A model generated the notes under the pieces. The model did not search any database. It saw nothing but the letters and a program-made list of their open reading frames with translations, and was not told where the DNA came from. Shown piece by piece: positions 6,778 to 13,830 of a stretch of 15,730 nucleotides of DNA. The position numbers and the translations under genes were made by a program. The stretch's first letter is position 1. Each line of letters opens with the position of its first letter. Origin of the DNA: Pseudomonadota bacterium. Lineage in GTDB: Bacteria > Pseudomonadota > Gammaproteobacteria > Burkholderiales > Rhodocyclaceae. The DNA lies in NCBI GenBank assembly GCA_021811225.1, contig JAJZPJ010000046.1, forward strand, positions 1 through 15,730. Reading direction: 5' to 3'.

Positions 6778-7551
6778 TCATTTGTTTTTCCAGACGGGTT
6801 TGCGCTTTTCCATGAAGGAATTCAGGCCTTCGACGGCATCGGCGGTGGCCATCAGTTCCTTCAGGTAGATCTGCTCGACGGTAAACAGCGCCTCGAAGAA
6901 GGGCTTGCCCGAGGCTTCGCGGATCGCCCGCTTGGTGTACATCAGGGCGACGCGCGACAGCGACAGGAACTGCTCGATGAAGGCGCGCGTGTCCTGGGCG
7001 AAGCTCTCGCGCGGGAAGACCTTGTTCAGCAGGCCGTAGCCCAGCGCCTCCCTGGCGTCGATCAGGCCGCCGCCGAGCAGCAGCTCCATCACCTTGGGCA
7101 GCGGCATGGTCTTGGGCATCAGGATCGCCGCGATCGGCGGGAAGACGCCGAGCTTGATCTCGGGCTGGCCGAGCTTGGCGCCCTCGGCGGCCACCGCCAT
7201 GTCGCAGGCGATCGCCAGTTCGCAGCCGCCGCCCATCGCCGAGCCGTTCAGGGCCGCGATCGTCGGCAGCGGAAAGACCATCAGGCGCTTCAGGATGCCG
7301 TGGAACACCTCGATCATCTGCACCACCTTGTCGGGGGTGTGGTCGAGCACATCGACGCCGGCCGAGAACACCTTCTCACCCCGGCCGGTGATCATCACCA
7401 GCTTGGCGTCGCTCTCCCGGGCGGCGAGATCGAGCGCGTGGTTCAGCTCCTCCATGGTCGCGATGTCGAGCACGTTGTAGGGCGGGCGGTTGATGGCGAT
7501 GGTCACCAGGCCCTCATTGACGCCGTATTCGACGAACTTGAAATCAGTCAT
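6778..7551 (-). CDS. bzdW: Cyclohexa-1,5-diene-1-carbonyl-CoA hydratase
   Basis: A 257-residue enoyl-CoA hydratase (crotonase) family enzyme, Dch in Thauera. It adds water to the cyclic dienoyl-CoA made by benzoyl-CoA reductase, giving 6-hydroxycyclohex-1-ene-1-carbonyl-CoA. The crotonase oxyanion segment VFSAGVDVLDH (61-71) and the signature NGSAMGGGCELAIACDMA are clear. Both acid-base glutamates of hydratases appear conserved (E111 in GGGCEL and E131 in GQPEIKLG). The ribosome site is weak (GTGAG close to the ATG at 7551), and translation may benefit from the upstream bzdV reading, which stops 26 bases before. Generic enoyl-CoA hydratases look alike, so the precise substrate rests on context between bzdV and bzdX. 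Confidence 0.94.
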   Translation of the reverse strand: MTDFKFVEYGVNEGLVTIAINRPPYNVLDIATMEELNHALDLAARESDAKLVMITGRGEKVFSAGVDVLDHTPDKVVQMIEVFHGILKRLMVFPLPTIAALNGSAMGGGCELAIACDMAVAAEGAKLGQPEIKLGVFPPIAAILMPKTMPLPKVMELLLGGGLIDAREALGYGLLNKVFPRESFAQDTRAFIEQFLSLSRVALMYTKRAIREASGKPFFEALFTVEQIYLKELMATADAVEGLNSFMEKRKPVWKNK

Positions 7552-7577
7552 GGCTCACTTTCTCTTCAGGACACACT

Positions 7578-10115
7578 CTAGAATAAATCGTCCATCTCGT
7601 CGGCGCCGACGCCCGGGGGCATCGCGCCGTATTGCTGCATGTAGGCCTGGACCAGCTGGTTCTCCCGCTGGCTGAAGAAGGGCGCTTCCTCGACCACGAA
7701 GAACCTGGCGACGTCGGCTTTGTCGAGCATGGTCTCGAGGCCGGCGCGCAGGTTGTCGACACCCTTGATCGCCAGCACCTTCTTGTCCGCATCCAGCAAT
7801 TGATAGACGCCCGCCTCGGTGCCGACCGTCGCCACGCTGGCGGGATTGAACTCCAGCCACGACTCGGGCGGCAGCACCATGTCTTCGATATTAGCCGCGA
7901 GATTGCATTTCAGACAGCGCAGCGCCTCGGCCCGCGCGTCGCTCTGAGCGAGACCCAGTTCGACCTCGTCCCAGTTGTCGCGCTGCCCCGGCGCGATCAT
8001 CAGCGGATGGAAGCGCTTCTTCTGGTTGAAGCCCTCTTCGCGGCCGATGTGGGGATCGGTGTCCCAGTCCTCGGGCAGCAGCGTCTCCTCGATGTCGCCG
8101 TCGCCGCCCAGGAAGGCGTCCATCGCGGCGGCGGCGATGCGCCCCTGGGCCACCGATTCGATCAGCGTCGAGGGTCCCAGGACGCAGTCGCCGCCGGCGA
8201 AGACGCCCGGCCGGCTGGTGAGCATGCTGTCCTCGCGCACCTGCAGCCGGCCGCCCTTGCCGGCTTGAACCAGGTAGCCGGGGTGCGCTTCGGGGTGCTG
8301 GCCGATCGCGGCGATGACCAGATCGACCTCCTCCTGGAATTCGCTGCCAATGACCTCGACCGGCCGGCGCCGGCCGGAGGCGTCGGGCTCGGCGAGCTGC
8401 ATCCGGGCGTAGGTGATCAGCAGCCGGCTGGCGCCCGAAGGATTCAGTTCGATCTTCTTCGGCGCGGTGAGGAAGCGCAGATTGACGCCCTCGTCGATGC
8501 AGCCCTGGATCTCGTCCTCGCGCGCCGGCATCTCCTCGCGCGTCCGGCGATAGACCAGGTCCACGAAGCCTGCGCCCAGGCGGCGCGCCGAGCGGCAGTT
8601 GTCGGTGGCGACGTTGCCGCCGCCGATCACCGCGACGCGCTTGCCGATCGCGGCGCCGTCGATCTTGCCCTGGGTGGCGGCGCGCAGGAAGGTCGGGCTA
8701 TCGACGACGTTGGGCAGATCGTCGCCCGGTATCCCCAGCCGTTCGCCGCCCTGGGCGCCGATGCCGAGGAACACCGCCTGGTAGCCCTGCGCGAACAGTT
8801 CGTCGAGTTTTTCGATGCGGGTGTTGAAGGCGAACTCGACGCCGAGCTTCTCCACCTCGGCGACCTCCTGGTCGATCACCGAGAGCGGCACGCGGTAGGA
8901 AGGGATGCCGTAGCGCGCCATGCCGCCGGCCGCGGGCAGGGCGTCATAGATCTTGACCGCGTGGCCCTTCTTGGCCAGGTAATAGGCGGCGGTGAGGCCC
9001 GCCGGGCCGGCGCCGATCACCGCGGCGCGACGGCCGCTGGGCGCGAGCTGCCTGGAGCGGTCGCGCCACAGGCCGGTGTCGTGGTCGGCGGCGATGCGCT
9101 TCAGGCTCCTGATCGAGAGCGGATCGTCGAGGTGTTTGCGCCGGCAGGCCGACTCGCAGGGGGAGAAACAGGCGCGGCCGAGGATGCCCGGGAAGGGCAG
9201 CTTCTCGCGCACCACCGCGACCGCCTCGGCGTACCTGCCCAGGCCGACCAGTTGCACGTAGCGGGGCACGTCGATGCCCGCCGGGCAGGCCGCCTTGCAC
9301 GGCACCTGGCTCGCCTCCAGGCGGGCGACGTCCAGGGTGCGGTCGGTCAATGCCCCGGTCGGGCAGACGGTGACGCAGGCGCTGCAGAACTTGCAGCCGG
9401 ATTCGATCAGCGTCGGGGCGATGGTGCCGACCCAGGTCCGGCCGCCGGTGTTCTTGACCTCCAGGCAGCCGACGCCGCGCACCTCGTTGCAGGCGACGAG
9501 GCAGCGGCGGCAGTCGATGCACAGGTTGTAGTCGCGATCGTAGAAGGGCTCGTCCTTGATCACCGGCAGCGAGACCGGCTTGTAGGGCGGGGTGGTGGCC
9601 GGAATGCCGACGTAGTCGGCCACCTTGCGCAGCTCGCAGTTGGAAAAGATCGAACAGCAGCGCGCCTCCACCGGGTTGCCGAAGGAGCAGGTGGTGCGGC
9701 TGCAGCCGTCGCGTTGCGGGCAGGTGAGGCAGACGTGCGGGTGATTGCCGAGGATCTCGGCGATGCGCTCCCCGCGCAGCTTGGCGATGGCCGGCGACTG
9801 GGTGGTGACGCGCATTCCGGCGGTGACGGCGAGCGAACAGGCGCTCGTCAGGCCCGGCTGCCCCTCCACCCCTATCTCCACTTCGACCATGCACAGCTTG
9901 CAGCCGCCGTCGGCGGCCGAGCCCTTGAGGCCCGAGGGCGGCAGGTCGGGGTGGGCGCACAGCGCCGGGATGTAGATGCCGGCGGCGGTGGCGACGGAGA
10001 GCAGCGAGGCGCCCTCGGGCGCCTCGAAGCTTGTGCCGTCGATCGTGACCGCGACCGGCGATTCGGCCTCATCCGACTTCTTCCACCATCTGACGCTTTG
10101 AATCCTTGCCGCCAT
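7578..10115 (-). CDS. bzdV: Large Fe-S flavoprotein, putative NAD(P)H:ferredoxin oxidoreductase of benzoyl-CoA reduction
   Basis: An 845-residue multidomain electron-transfer protein. In order: a [2Fe-2S] domain with C53, C72, C75 and C93; a NuoG-type His/Cys cluster site H125-x3-C129-x2-C132-x5-C138; two [4Fe-4S] motifs C199/C202/C205/C209 and C241/C244/C247/C251-P; a GltD-like region with CKAACPAG (273-280) and CFSPCESAC (316-324); FAD fold GAGPAG (368-373); NAD(P) fold GGGNVA (498-503); a CLKC pair; and a C-terminal domain from about 768 resembling a degenerate GIY-YIG fold. In Azoarcus sp. CIB, bzdV is proposed to reduce the ferredoxin that feeds the reductase. The open frame extends 16 codons upstream, but the ATG at 10115 has AGGAAGAGGGGG before it and the extension runs into operator sequence. 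It ends in DDLF, like two other proteins of the cluster. Confidence 0.92.
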   Translation of the reverse strand: MAARIQSVRWWKKSDEAESPVAVTIDGTSFEAPEGASLLSVATAAGIYIPALCAHPDLPPSGLKGSAADGGCKLCMVEVEIGVEGQPGLTSACSLAVTAGMRVTTQSPAIAKLRGERIAEILGNHPHVCLTCPQRDGCSRTTCSFGNPVEARCCSIFSNCELRKVADYVGIPATTPPYKPVSLPVIKDEPFYDRDYNLCIDCRRCLVACNEVRGVGCLEVKNTGGRTWVGTIAPTLIESGCKFCSACVTVCPTGALTDRTLDVARLEASQVPCKAACPAGIDVPRYVQLVGLGRYAEAVAVVREKLPFPGILGRACFSPCESACRRKHLDDPLSIRSLKRIAADHDTGLWRDRSRQLAPSGRRAAVIGAGPAGLTAAYYLAKKGHAVKIYDALPAAGGMARYGIPSYRVPLSVIDQEVAEVEKLGVEFAFNTRIEKLDELFAQGYQAVFLGIGAQGGERLGIPGDDLPNVVDSPTFLRAATQGKIDGAAIGKRVAVIGGGNVATDNCRSARRLGAGFVDLVYRRTREEMPAREDEIQGCIDEGVNLRFLTAPKKIELNPSGASRLLITYARMQLAEPDASGRRRPVEVIGSEFQEEVDLVIAAIGQHPEAHPGYLVQAGKGGRLQVREDSMLTSRPGVFAGGDCVLGPSTLIESVAQGRIAAAAMDAFLGGDGDIEETLLPEDWDTDPHIGREEGFNQKKRFHPLMIAPGQRDNWDEVELGLAQSDARAEALRCLKCNLAANIEDMVLPPESWLEFNPASVATVGTEAGVYQLLDADKKVLAIKGVDNLRAGLETMLDKADVARFFVVEEAPFFSQRENQLVQAYMQQYGAMPPGVGADEMDDLF

Positions 10116-10118
10116 GAG

Positions 10119-10130
10119 CCCCCTCTTCCT
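10119..10130 (-). promoter_or_regulatory. Ribosome binding site fixing the bzdV start
   Basis: On the minus strand AGGAAGAGGGGG ends 3 bases before the ATG at 10115. The AGGAAG part lies about 9 bases away. It favours this start over the in-frame ATG at 10163. Confidence 0.7.
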
Positions 10131-10139
10131 GACCGTCGG

Positions 10140-10161
10140 GCAATGCAAAATAACGCATTGC
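10140..10161. promoter_or_regulatory. TGCA-type operator downstream of the bzdV start site
   Basis: A perfect inverted repeat GCAATGC (10140-10146) and GCATTGC (10155-10161) around 8 bases, containing two TGCA words (10144-10147, 10159-10162). BzdR, the benzoyl-CoA-responsive repressor of Azoarcus sp. CIB, binds TGCA-containing repeats, so this is a plausible BzdR-like operator in the leader of bzdV. The regulator gene is not in this window. Confidence 0.6.
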
Positions 10162-10180
10162 AAAACAACAACAGGTATTA

Positions 10181-10190
10181 AAATGCATTT
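10181..10190. promoter_or_regulatory. TGCA-type operator over the predicted bzdV transcription start
   Basis: The 10-base palindrome AAATGCATTT has the same half-site (AAATGCA) as the operator at the bzdN start. It sits on the predicted +1 of the left arm (about 10189-10190). This mirrors the right-arm arrangement. Confidence 0.6.
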
Positions 10191-10195
10191 GTGCG

Positions 10196-10201
10196 ATTCT
10201 A
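10196..10201 (-). promoter_or_regulatory. Predicted -10 element of the bzdV promoter
   Basis: TAGAAT on the minus strand matches TATAAT in 5 of 6 bases. It lies at the right distance from the FNR-like box at 10225-10238 for an FNR class II promoter starting near 10189-10190. No -35 hexamer is needed in that type. Confidence 0.55.
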
Positions 10202-10224
10202 GGGGAATCCGCCCGGCCCATTGT

Positions 10225-10238
10225 TTGATCTAGGTCAA
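10225..10238 (-). promoter_or_regulatory. FNR-family box for the bzdV arm
   Basis: TTGAT-CTAG-GTCAA matches the FNR consensus TTGAT-N4-ATCAA in 9 of 10 fixed positions. Its centre (10231.5) is about 41.5-42.5 bases upstream of the predicted left-going start. Azoarcus sp. CIB activates its bzd promoter through the FNR homologue AcpR, so anaerobic activation of this arm is likely. Confidence 0.75.
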
Positions 10239-10351
10239 ACGAGCTCCCGAAAACCCCGCGGGCCGCTGCGCTGGTCGCTGCAGCCCCGCTCTCCTTGCTC
10301 GGCGAGACTTTCAGGGGCGCGGCGGCAGAATACGACGGATCGTCGATTTTG

Positions 10352-10365
10352 TTGACCCAAATCAA
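10352..10365 (+). promoter_or_regulatory. FNR-family box for the bzdN arm
   Basis: TTGAC-CCAA-ATCAA matches the FNR consensus in 9 of 10 fixed positions. Its centre (10358.5) is exactly 41.5 bases upstream of A10400, the start site predicted from the -10 element. This is the class II activator position, the same as that known for AcpR on the Azoarcus CIB bzdN promoter. Confidence 0.8.
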
Positions 10366-10387
10366 AACCCCGCCGCAAAACTGTTTC

Positions 10388-10393
10388 TAAAAT
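10388..10393 (+). promoter_or_regulatory. Predicted -10 element of the bzdN promoter
   Basis: TAAAAT matches TATAAT in 5 of 6 bases. It falls at -12 to -7 of a start at A10400, giving a leader of 70 bases before the bzdN ATG. The spacing from the FNR-like box agrees exactly with a class II promoter. Confidence 0.7.
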
Positions 10394-10399
10394 CGCCGC

Positions 10400-10419
10400 A
10401 AATGCAATATCGTGCATTT
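10400..10419. promoter_or_regulatory. BzdR-like operator at +1 to +20 of bzdN
   Basis: A perfect inverted repeat AAATGCA (10400-10406) and TGCATTT (10413-10419) around 6 bases, beginning on the predicted start nucleotide. It contains TGCA-N6-TGCA. BzdR of Azoarcus sp. CIB binds TGCA repeats overlapping the start and is released by benzoyl-CoA. A further lone TGCA lies at 10443-10446. Confidence 0.7.
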
Positions 10420-10456
10420 GTCCTTTAATGTGAGAAATATAATGCATCACTCGAAC

Positions 10457-10462
10457 GAGGGG
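10457..10462 (+). promoter_or_regulatory. Ribosome binding site of bzdN
   Basis: GAGGGG lies 7 bases before the ATG at 10470 and supports this start. Confidence 0.75.
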
Positions 10463-10469
10463 ATCGACG

Positions 10470-11606
10470 ATGAGTGGAATGTTTGACCAGTTCAAATCGT
10501 GGTACGAAAAGCGCCACGACTACGCCCGGGCCTGGAAGGCGCGCACCGGCGGCCAGGTGGTGGCGACGATGTGCACCTACACGCCGGAGGAGCTGCTGAT
10601 CGCCGCCGGCATGCTGCCGGTCCGGGTGCTCGGCGCGCACGAGCCGCAGAACGTCACCGAGCCGCATATCTTCGGCATGTTCTGCCCGTTCTGCCGCGAT
10701 TCGCTGGCGCAGGGGCTGCTCGGCCGCTTCGACTACTGCGAGGGCGTGACCCTGACCCAGTCGTGCATCCAGTACCGCCAGACCTTCAATTCGTGGCGCG
10801 AGCACGTGCCGACGGTGAAGTGGGACTACTACCTGCCGATGCCCAACGAGGTGCAGTCGCGCTTCGCCAAGGCCCAGCACTACGCCGAGGTGAAGCGTTT
10901 CCGCAGCCACCTGGAGGGCGTGACCGGCAAGCCGATCAGCGACGAAGAGCTGAAGCGCGCCACGGCGATCATGAACGAGAACCGCCGCCTGCTGCGCCAA
11001 CTGTTCGAATACCGCAAGGAGACCAATCCCCGCGTCTCCGGCCTGGAAGCGCTGTACGCCTCGCTCACCGCCCAGTTCGTCGATCGCGAGGAGCACAACC
11101 GGGAATTGCAGCGCGTATTGGCCGAACTGCCCAAGCGCAAGCAGGACCGCCCCGAGGGCGTGCGCCTGATGACCATCGGTTCGGAGAACGACGACGCCTC
11201 GTTCATGGCCATGGTCGAATCGGTCGGCGCCACCATCGTCATCGACGACCAGTGCTCGGGCACCCGCAACTTCTGGAACGAGGCGCGCGTCCAGGACGAT
11301 CCGATCCTGACCATCTCCGACCGCTATTGCGAGCGTCCGGCCTGCCCGACCAAGGACTACCCGGCGCACACCCGCTTCGACCACGTGCTGAAGCTGGCTC
11401 GCGACTACAACGCCCGCGCCGTCGTGTTCCTGCAGCAGAAGTTCTGCGACCCGCACGAGGGCGACTATCCCGACCTCAAGGAGCACCTGGAGAAGAACGG
11501 CATTCCGACCCTGTTCCTGGAGTTCGATATCACCAACCCGATCGGACCGTTCCGCATCCGCATCGAGGCATTTTTGGAAACGATGAGCGAAGAGGAGTTG
11601 TTCTGA
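10470..11606 (+). CDS. bzdN: Benzoyl-CoA reductase subunit N (class I, bzd type)
   Basis: A 378-residue protein of the 2-hydroxyglutaryl-CoA dehydratase D / HgdB-BcrB-BcrC family, corresponding to BcrC of Thauera. With BzdO it forms the substrate-binding half of the reductase that dearomatises benzoyl-CoA at a [4Fe-4S] cluster. The N-terminal region has the family's cysteines (C35 in ATMCTYTPEELL, C72 and C75 in FCPFCRDS, C90, C99). The C-terminal part has KFCDPHEGDYPDLKEHLEK followed by FLEFDITNPIGPF, typical of this family. It is the first gene of the right arm behind an FNR/TGCA promoter, and its TGA overlaps the bzdO ATG by one base (TGATG), implying coupled translation. It ends in EEELF. 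Confidence 0.96.
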   Translation: MSGMFDQFKSWYEKRHDYARAWKARTGGQVVATMCTYTPEELLIAAGMLPVRVLGAHEPQNVTEPHIFGMFCPFCRDSLAQGLLGRFDYCEGVTLTQSCIQYRQTFNSWREHVPTVKWDYYLPMPNEVQSRFAKAQHYAEVKRFRSHLEGVTGKPISDEELKRATAIMNENRRLLRQLFEYRKETNPRVSGLEALYASLTAQFVDREEHNRELQRVLAELPKRKQDRPEGVRLMTIGSENDDASFMAMVESVGATIVIDDQCSGTRNFWNEARVQDDPILTISDRYCERPACPTKDYPAHTRFDHVLKLARDYNARAVVFLQQKFCDPHEGDYPDLKEHLEKNGIPTLFLEFDITNPIGPFRIRIEAFLETMSEEELF

Positions 11607-12913
11607 TGGCCACGTATAAAACCGAACCGCTGAAGTGCTGGAAAAAGGCCAAGGAGCTGCGCGAGCAGTATTACCTCAACTACGCCAGCGCCAAGGACAA
11701 GGGCGGCATCAGGTGGTCCGGCTCGGCCTGGGCGCTGGACGCGATTCCCGCCGGCCTGGGCCGCGACGTCTATTCGCTGACCGGCGAGCCCTACGGCGCC
11801 TCGGTGGCCAACGACAAGAAGTTCAACAAGCAGTGCCAGGACGCCGCCGAGTCCGCCGGCTTCGCCCGCGACCTGTGCGCCTACATGCGCACCTACTGGG
11901 GCTCGATCTACCTCGACAAGTATCTGTTCGGCGGCGCCTTCCCCAAGCCCGACTTCAACTTCCAGACGCAGATCTGCTGCTCCCACGCCAAGTGGTACCA
12001 GCACGCCTCCAAGCTCGAGAACACCCCGGTCAGGTTCATCGACGTCTCGGTCGGCGCCTACCAGGATTTGACCGACGACCGCCTGATGTACGTCACCAAC
12101 CAGGGCCTGGAATCGATCGAGTGGCTGGAGCAGGTCACCGGCCGCAAGTACGACGACGAGCTGTTCATCGAGGCGGTCAAGAACGAGATGCGCTCGACCT
12201 CGCTGTGGGCGGAGATCTGCACCCTGAACAAGGCCAAGCCGGCGCCGCTCGACGAGAAGACCATGTACTCGCTCTACGTGCTGGCGACGCTGTCGAAGTC
12301 CTCCAAGTGGTGCGCCGACTTCTACGAGGAGTGCCGCGACGAGGTCCGTGACCGCGTCGCCCGCGGCATCGCCGCGGTGCCCAACGAGCGCTGCCGGGTG
12401 ATGTCCGACACCCAGCCGCCCTGGGCCTTCCTCAAGGTGTTCCGCTACCTGGAAGAGTTCGGCGCGGTGTCGATCGGCTCGCTCTACACCTTCGGCCTGG
12501 AGGGCATCTGGGAGACCAAGCCGGACGGCAGCTGGGGTCCGCGCACCACGCCGATGGAGCAGGGCATAGAGATCACCACGCGCGAACAGGCGATGAAGCT
12601 GTATTGCGACTGGAACCTGTCCAAGCCGCAGTGGCAGCACTTCTACGATCCGCGCCTGAAGACCGAGATGATGAAGACCATCGTCAAGGAGTGGGGCGTC
12701 GATGGCGTCATGCTGCACCTGAACCGCGGCTGCGAAGGGCTGTCGATCGGCATCATGGAAAACCGCCTGGGCCTGGCCGCCGCCGGCATCCCGGTGATGA
12801 CCTTCGAAGGCAACATGGGCGACGAACGCGAATTCGACATCGGGCGCACCCAGAACCGCGTCGATTCGTTCATGGAAACACTCAATCTGCGGCGTGATTT
12901 CGCGCACGCCTGA
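11606..12913 (+). CDS. bzdO: Benzoyl-CoA reductase subunit O (class I, bzd type)
   Basis: A 435-residue HgdB-family protein corresponding to BcrB. It pairs with BzdN and holds benzoyl-CoA and one or more [4Fe-4S] clusters. Visible cysteines include C77, C91 and the pair C124-C125 in QICCSHAKWYQHAS. The C-terminal segment HLNRGCEGLSIGIMENRLG, with MTFEGNMGDEREFD after it, is typical of this subunit. The start at 11606 overlaps the bzdN stop by one base, with GGAG about 8 bases upstream inside bzdN. Gene order N-O-P-Q and lengths of all four subunits agree with the bzd rather than the bcr type, in which one ATPase subunit is much longer. Confidence 0.96.
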   Translation: MATYKTEPLKCWKKAKELREQYYLNYASAKDKGGIRWSGSAWALDAIPAGLGRDVYSLTGEPYGASVANDKKFNKQCQDAAESAGFARDLCAYMRTYWGSIYLDKYLFGGAFPKPDFNFQTQICCSHAKWYQHASKLENTPVRFIDVSVGAYQDLTDDRLMYVTNQGLESIEWLEQVTGRKYDDELFIEAVKNEMRSTSLWAEICTLNKAKPAPLDEKTMYSLYVLATLSKSSKWCADFYEECRDEVRDRVARGIAAVPNERCRVMSDTQPPWAFLKVFRYLEEFGAVSIGSLYTFGLEGIWETKPDGSWGPRTTPMEQGIEITTREQAMKLYCDWNLSKPQWQHFYDPRLKTEMMKTIVKEWGVDGVMLHLNRGCEGLSIGIMENRLGLAAAGIPVMTFEGNMGDEREFDIGRTQNRVDSFMETLNLRRDFAHA

Positions 12914-12928
12914 ACCAGGAGGAAGATG

Positions 12929-13738
12929 ATGATCACAGCCGGAATAGACATGGGTTCGCGCACCGTCAAGGTGGTGTTTCTCGAAGAACTCAAGGTGGAG
13001 GGTGCGCCCCAGCTGAAGTGGGGCGTCAAGGGCAAGCACATGATGTTTCCCGACGAGCTGGACATGGACGTGGCCGCCGACAAGGCGCTGGCCGACGGCC
13101 TGAAGGAGGCCGGCATCAGCCGCGAGCAGGTGACGCGGATCGTGTCCACCGGCGCCGGGCGCAAGCAGGTCAGGTTCGCCGACGCCGACGTCACCGAGGT
13201 CTCGGCCGGCGCGCGCGGCGCCGTGTTCATGTGCCCGAGCGCCCAGACCGTGGTCGATGTCGGCGCCGAGGAAGGGCGCGGCGTCAAGGCCAACGCCGAG
13301 GGCCGCGTGGTGGATTTCGCCGGCAACGAGAAGTGCGCCGCCGGCGCCGGCGCCTTCGCCGAATCGATGGCCCGCGCCTTGCAGCTCTCGCTCAAGGAGT
13401 TCGGCGAGGCCAGCCTGCGCTCCGACAAGAGCATCCCGATGAACGCGCAATGCACGGTGTTCGCCGAGTCCGAGGTGGTGTCCCTGATCCACTCCGCGAC
13501 GCCCAAGGAGGACATCGCCAAGTCGGTGCTCGACGCGGTGGCCAGCCGGGTCTGCGCCATGGTGCGGCGGGTCGGCATCGAGGGCGACGTGATCCTGATC
13601 GGCGGCATGGTCAATAACCCGGGCTTCGTCTCGTCGCTGAAGACCTCGCTCGGCATCGACCACATCAATCTGCCGGACATGCCCGAATACGTCAGCGCCC
13701 TGGGCGCCGCGCTGATCGCGGCCGACGGCAGAGCTTGA
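12929..13738 (+). CDS. bzdP: Benzoyl-CoA reductase ATPase subunit P (bzd type)
   Basis: A 269-residue ASKHA-fold ATPase of the BadF/BadG/BcrA/BcrD family. Its ATP hydrolysis drives electron transfer to the BzdNO half. The phosphate-1 loop is AGIDMGSRTVKVV at the N-terminus. C136 (NEKCAAGAG) and C175 (QCTVFAESE) are the cysteines that bridge a [4Fe-4S] cluster between two ATPase subunits, 39 residues apart as in HgdC. The second phosphate motif reads DVGAEEGRG (from D110) rather than DxGGQD, so this subunit is divergent from BzdQ. Two ATGs are adjacent (12926 and 12929). AGGAGG at 12917-12922 is better spaced for the second, which I chose; the first would add one Met. Confidence 0.94.
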   Translation: MITAGIDMGSRTVKVVFLEELKVEGAPQLKWGVKGKHMMFPDELDMDVAADKALADGLKEAGISREQVTRIVSTGAGRKQVRFADADVTEVSAGARGAVFMCPSAQTVVDVGAEEGRGVKANAEGRVVDFAGNEKCAAGAGAFAESMARALQLSLKEFGEASLRSDKSIPMNAQCTVFAESEVVSLIHSATPKEDIAKSVLDAVASRVCAMVRRVGIEGDVILIGGMVNNPGFVSSLKTSLGIDHINLPDMPEYVSALGAALIAADGRA

Positions 13739-13754
13739 AGTCGCATCTGTATCT

Positions 13755-13807
13755 GTAGGTCGGGCTTCAGCCCGACAACCGTGGCGTCGGGCTGAAGCCC
13801 GACCTAC
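13755..13807. repeat. Large perfect REP-like palindrome between bzdP and bzdQ
   Basis: A 22-base arm (13755-13776) and its exact reverse complement (13786-13807) flank a 9-base loop. Each arm is itself a near-palindrome (GTCGGGCT, 2 bases, AGCCCGAC), so the unit can fold as one long hairpin or as two small ones, as REP doublets do. It fills most of the 92-base bzdP-bzdQ gap, inside the operon, 23 bases before the bzdQ start. Related, shorter versions lie at 4418-4433 and 15419-15440. No U run follows. Confidence 0.9.
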
Positions 13808-13830
13808 CCAACGAACGAAAGGAAACCATC

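Noticed and set aside
10116..10163. 16-residue N-terminal extension of BzdV
   Set aside because: No ribosome site upstream; it overlaps the TGCA palindrome, whereas the ATG at 10115 has a strong purine-rich site.
7632..10181. Plus-strand open frame of 849 codons opposite bzdV
   Set aside because: Antisense shadow of a GC-rich gene; low-complexity Ala/Gly/Asp/His composition and no domain.
11465..13663. Minus-strand open frame of 732 codons opposite bzdO-bzdP
   Set aside because: Antisense shadow across two well-supported reductase genes.
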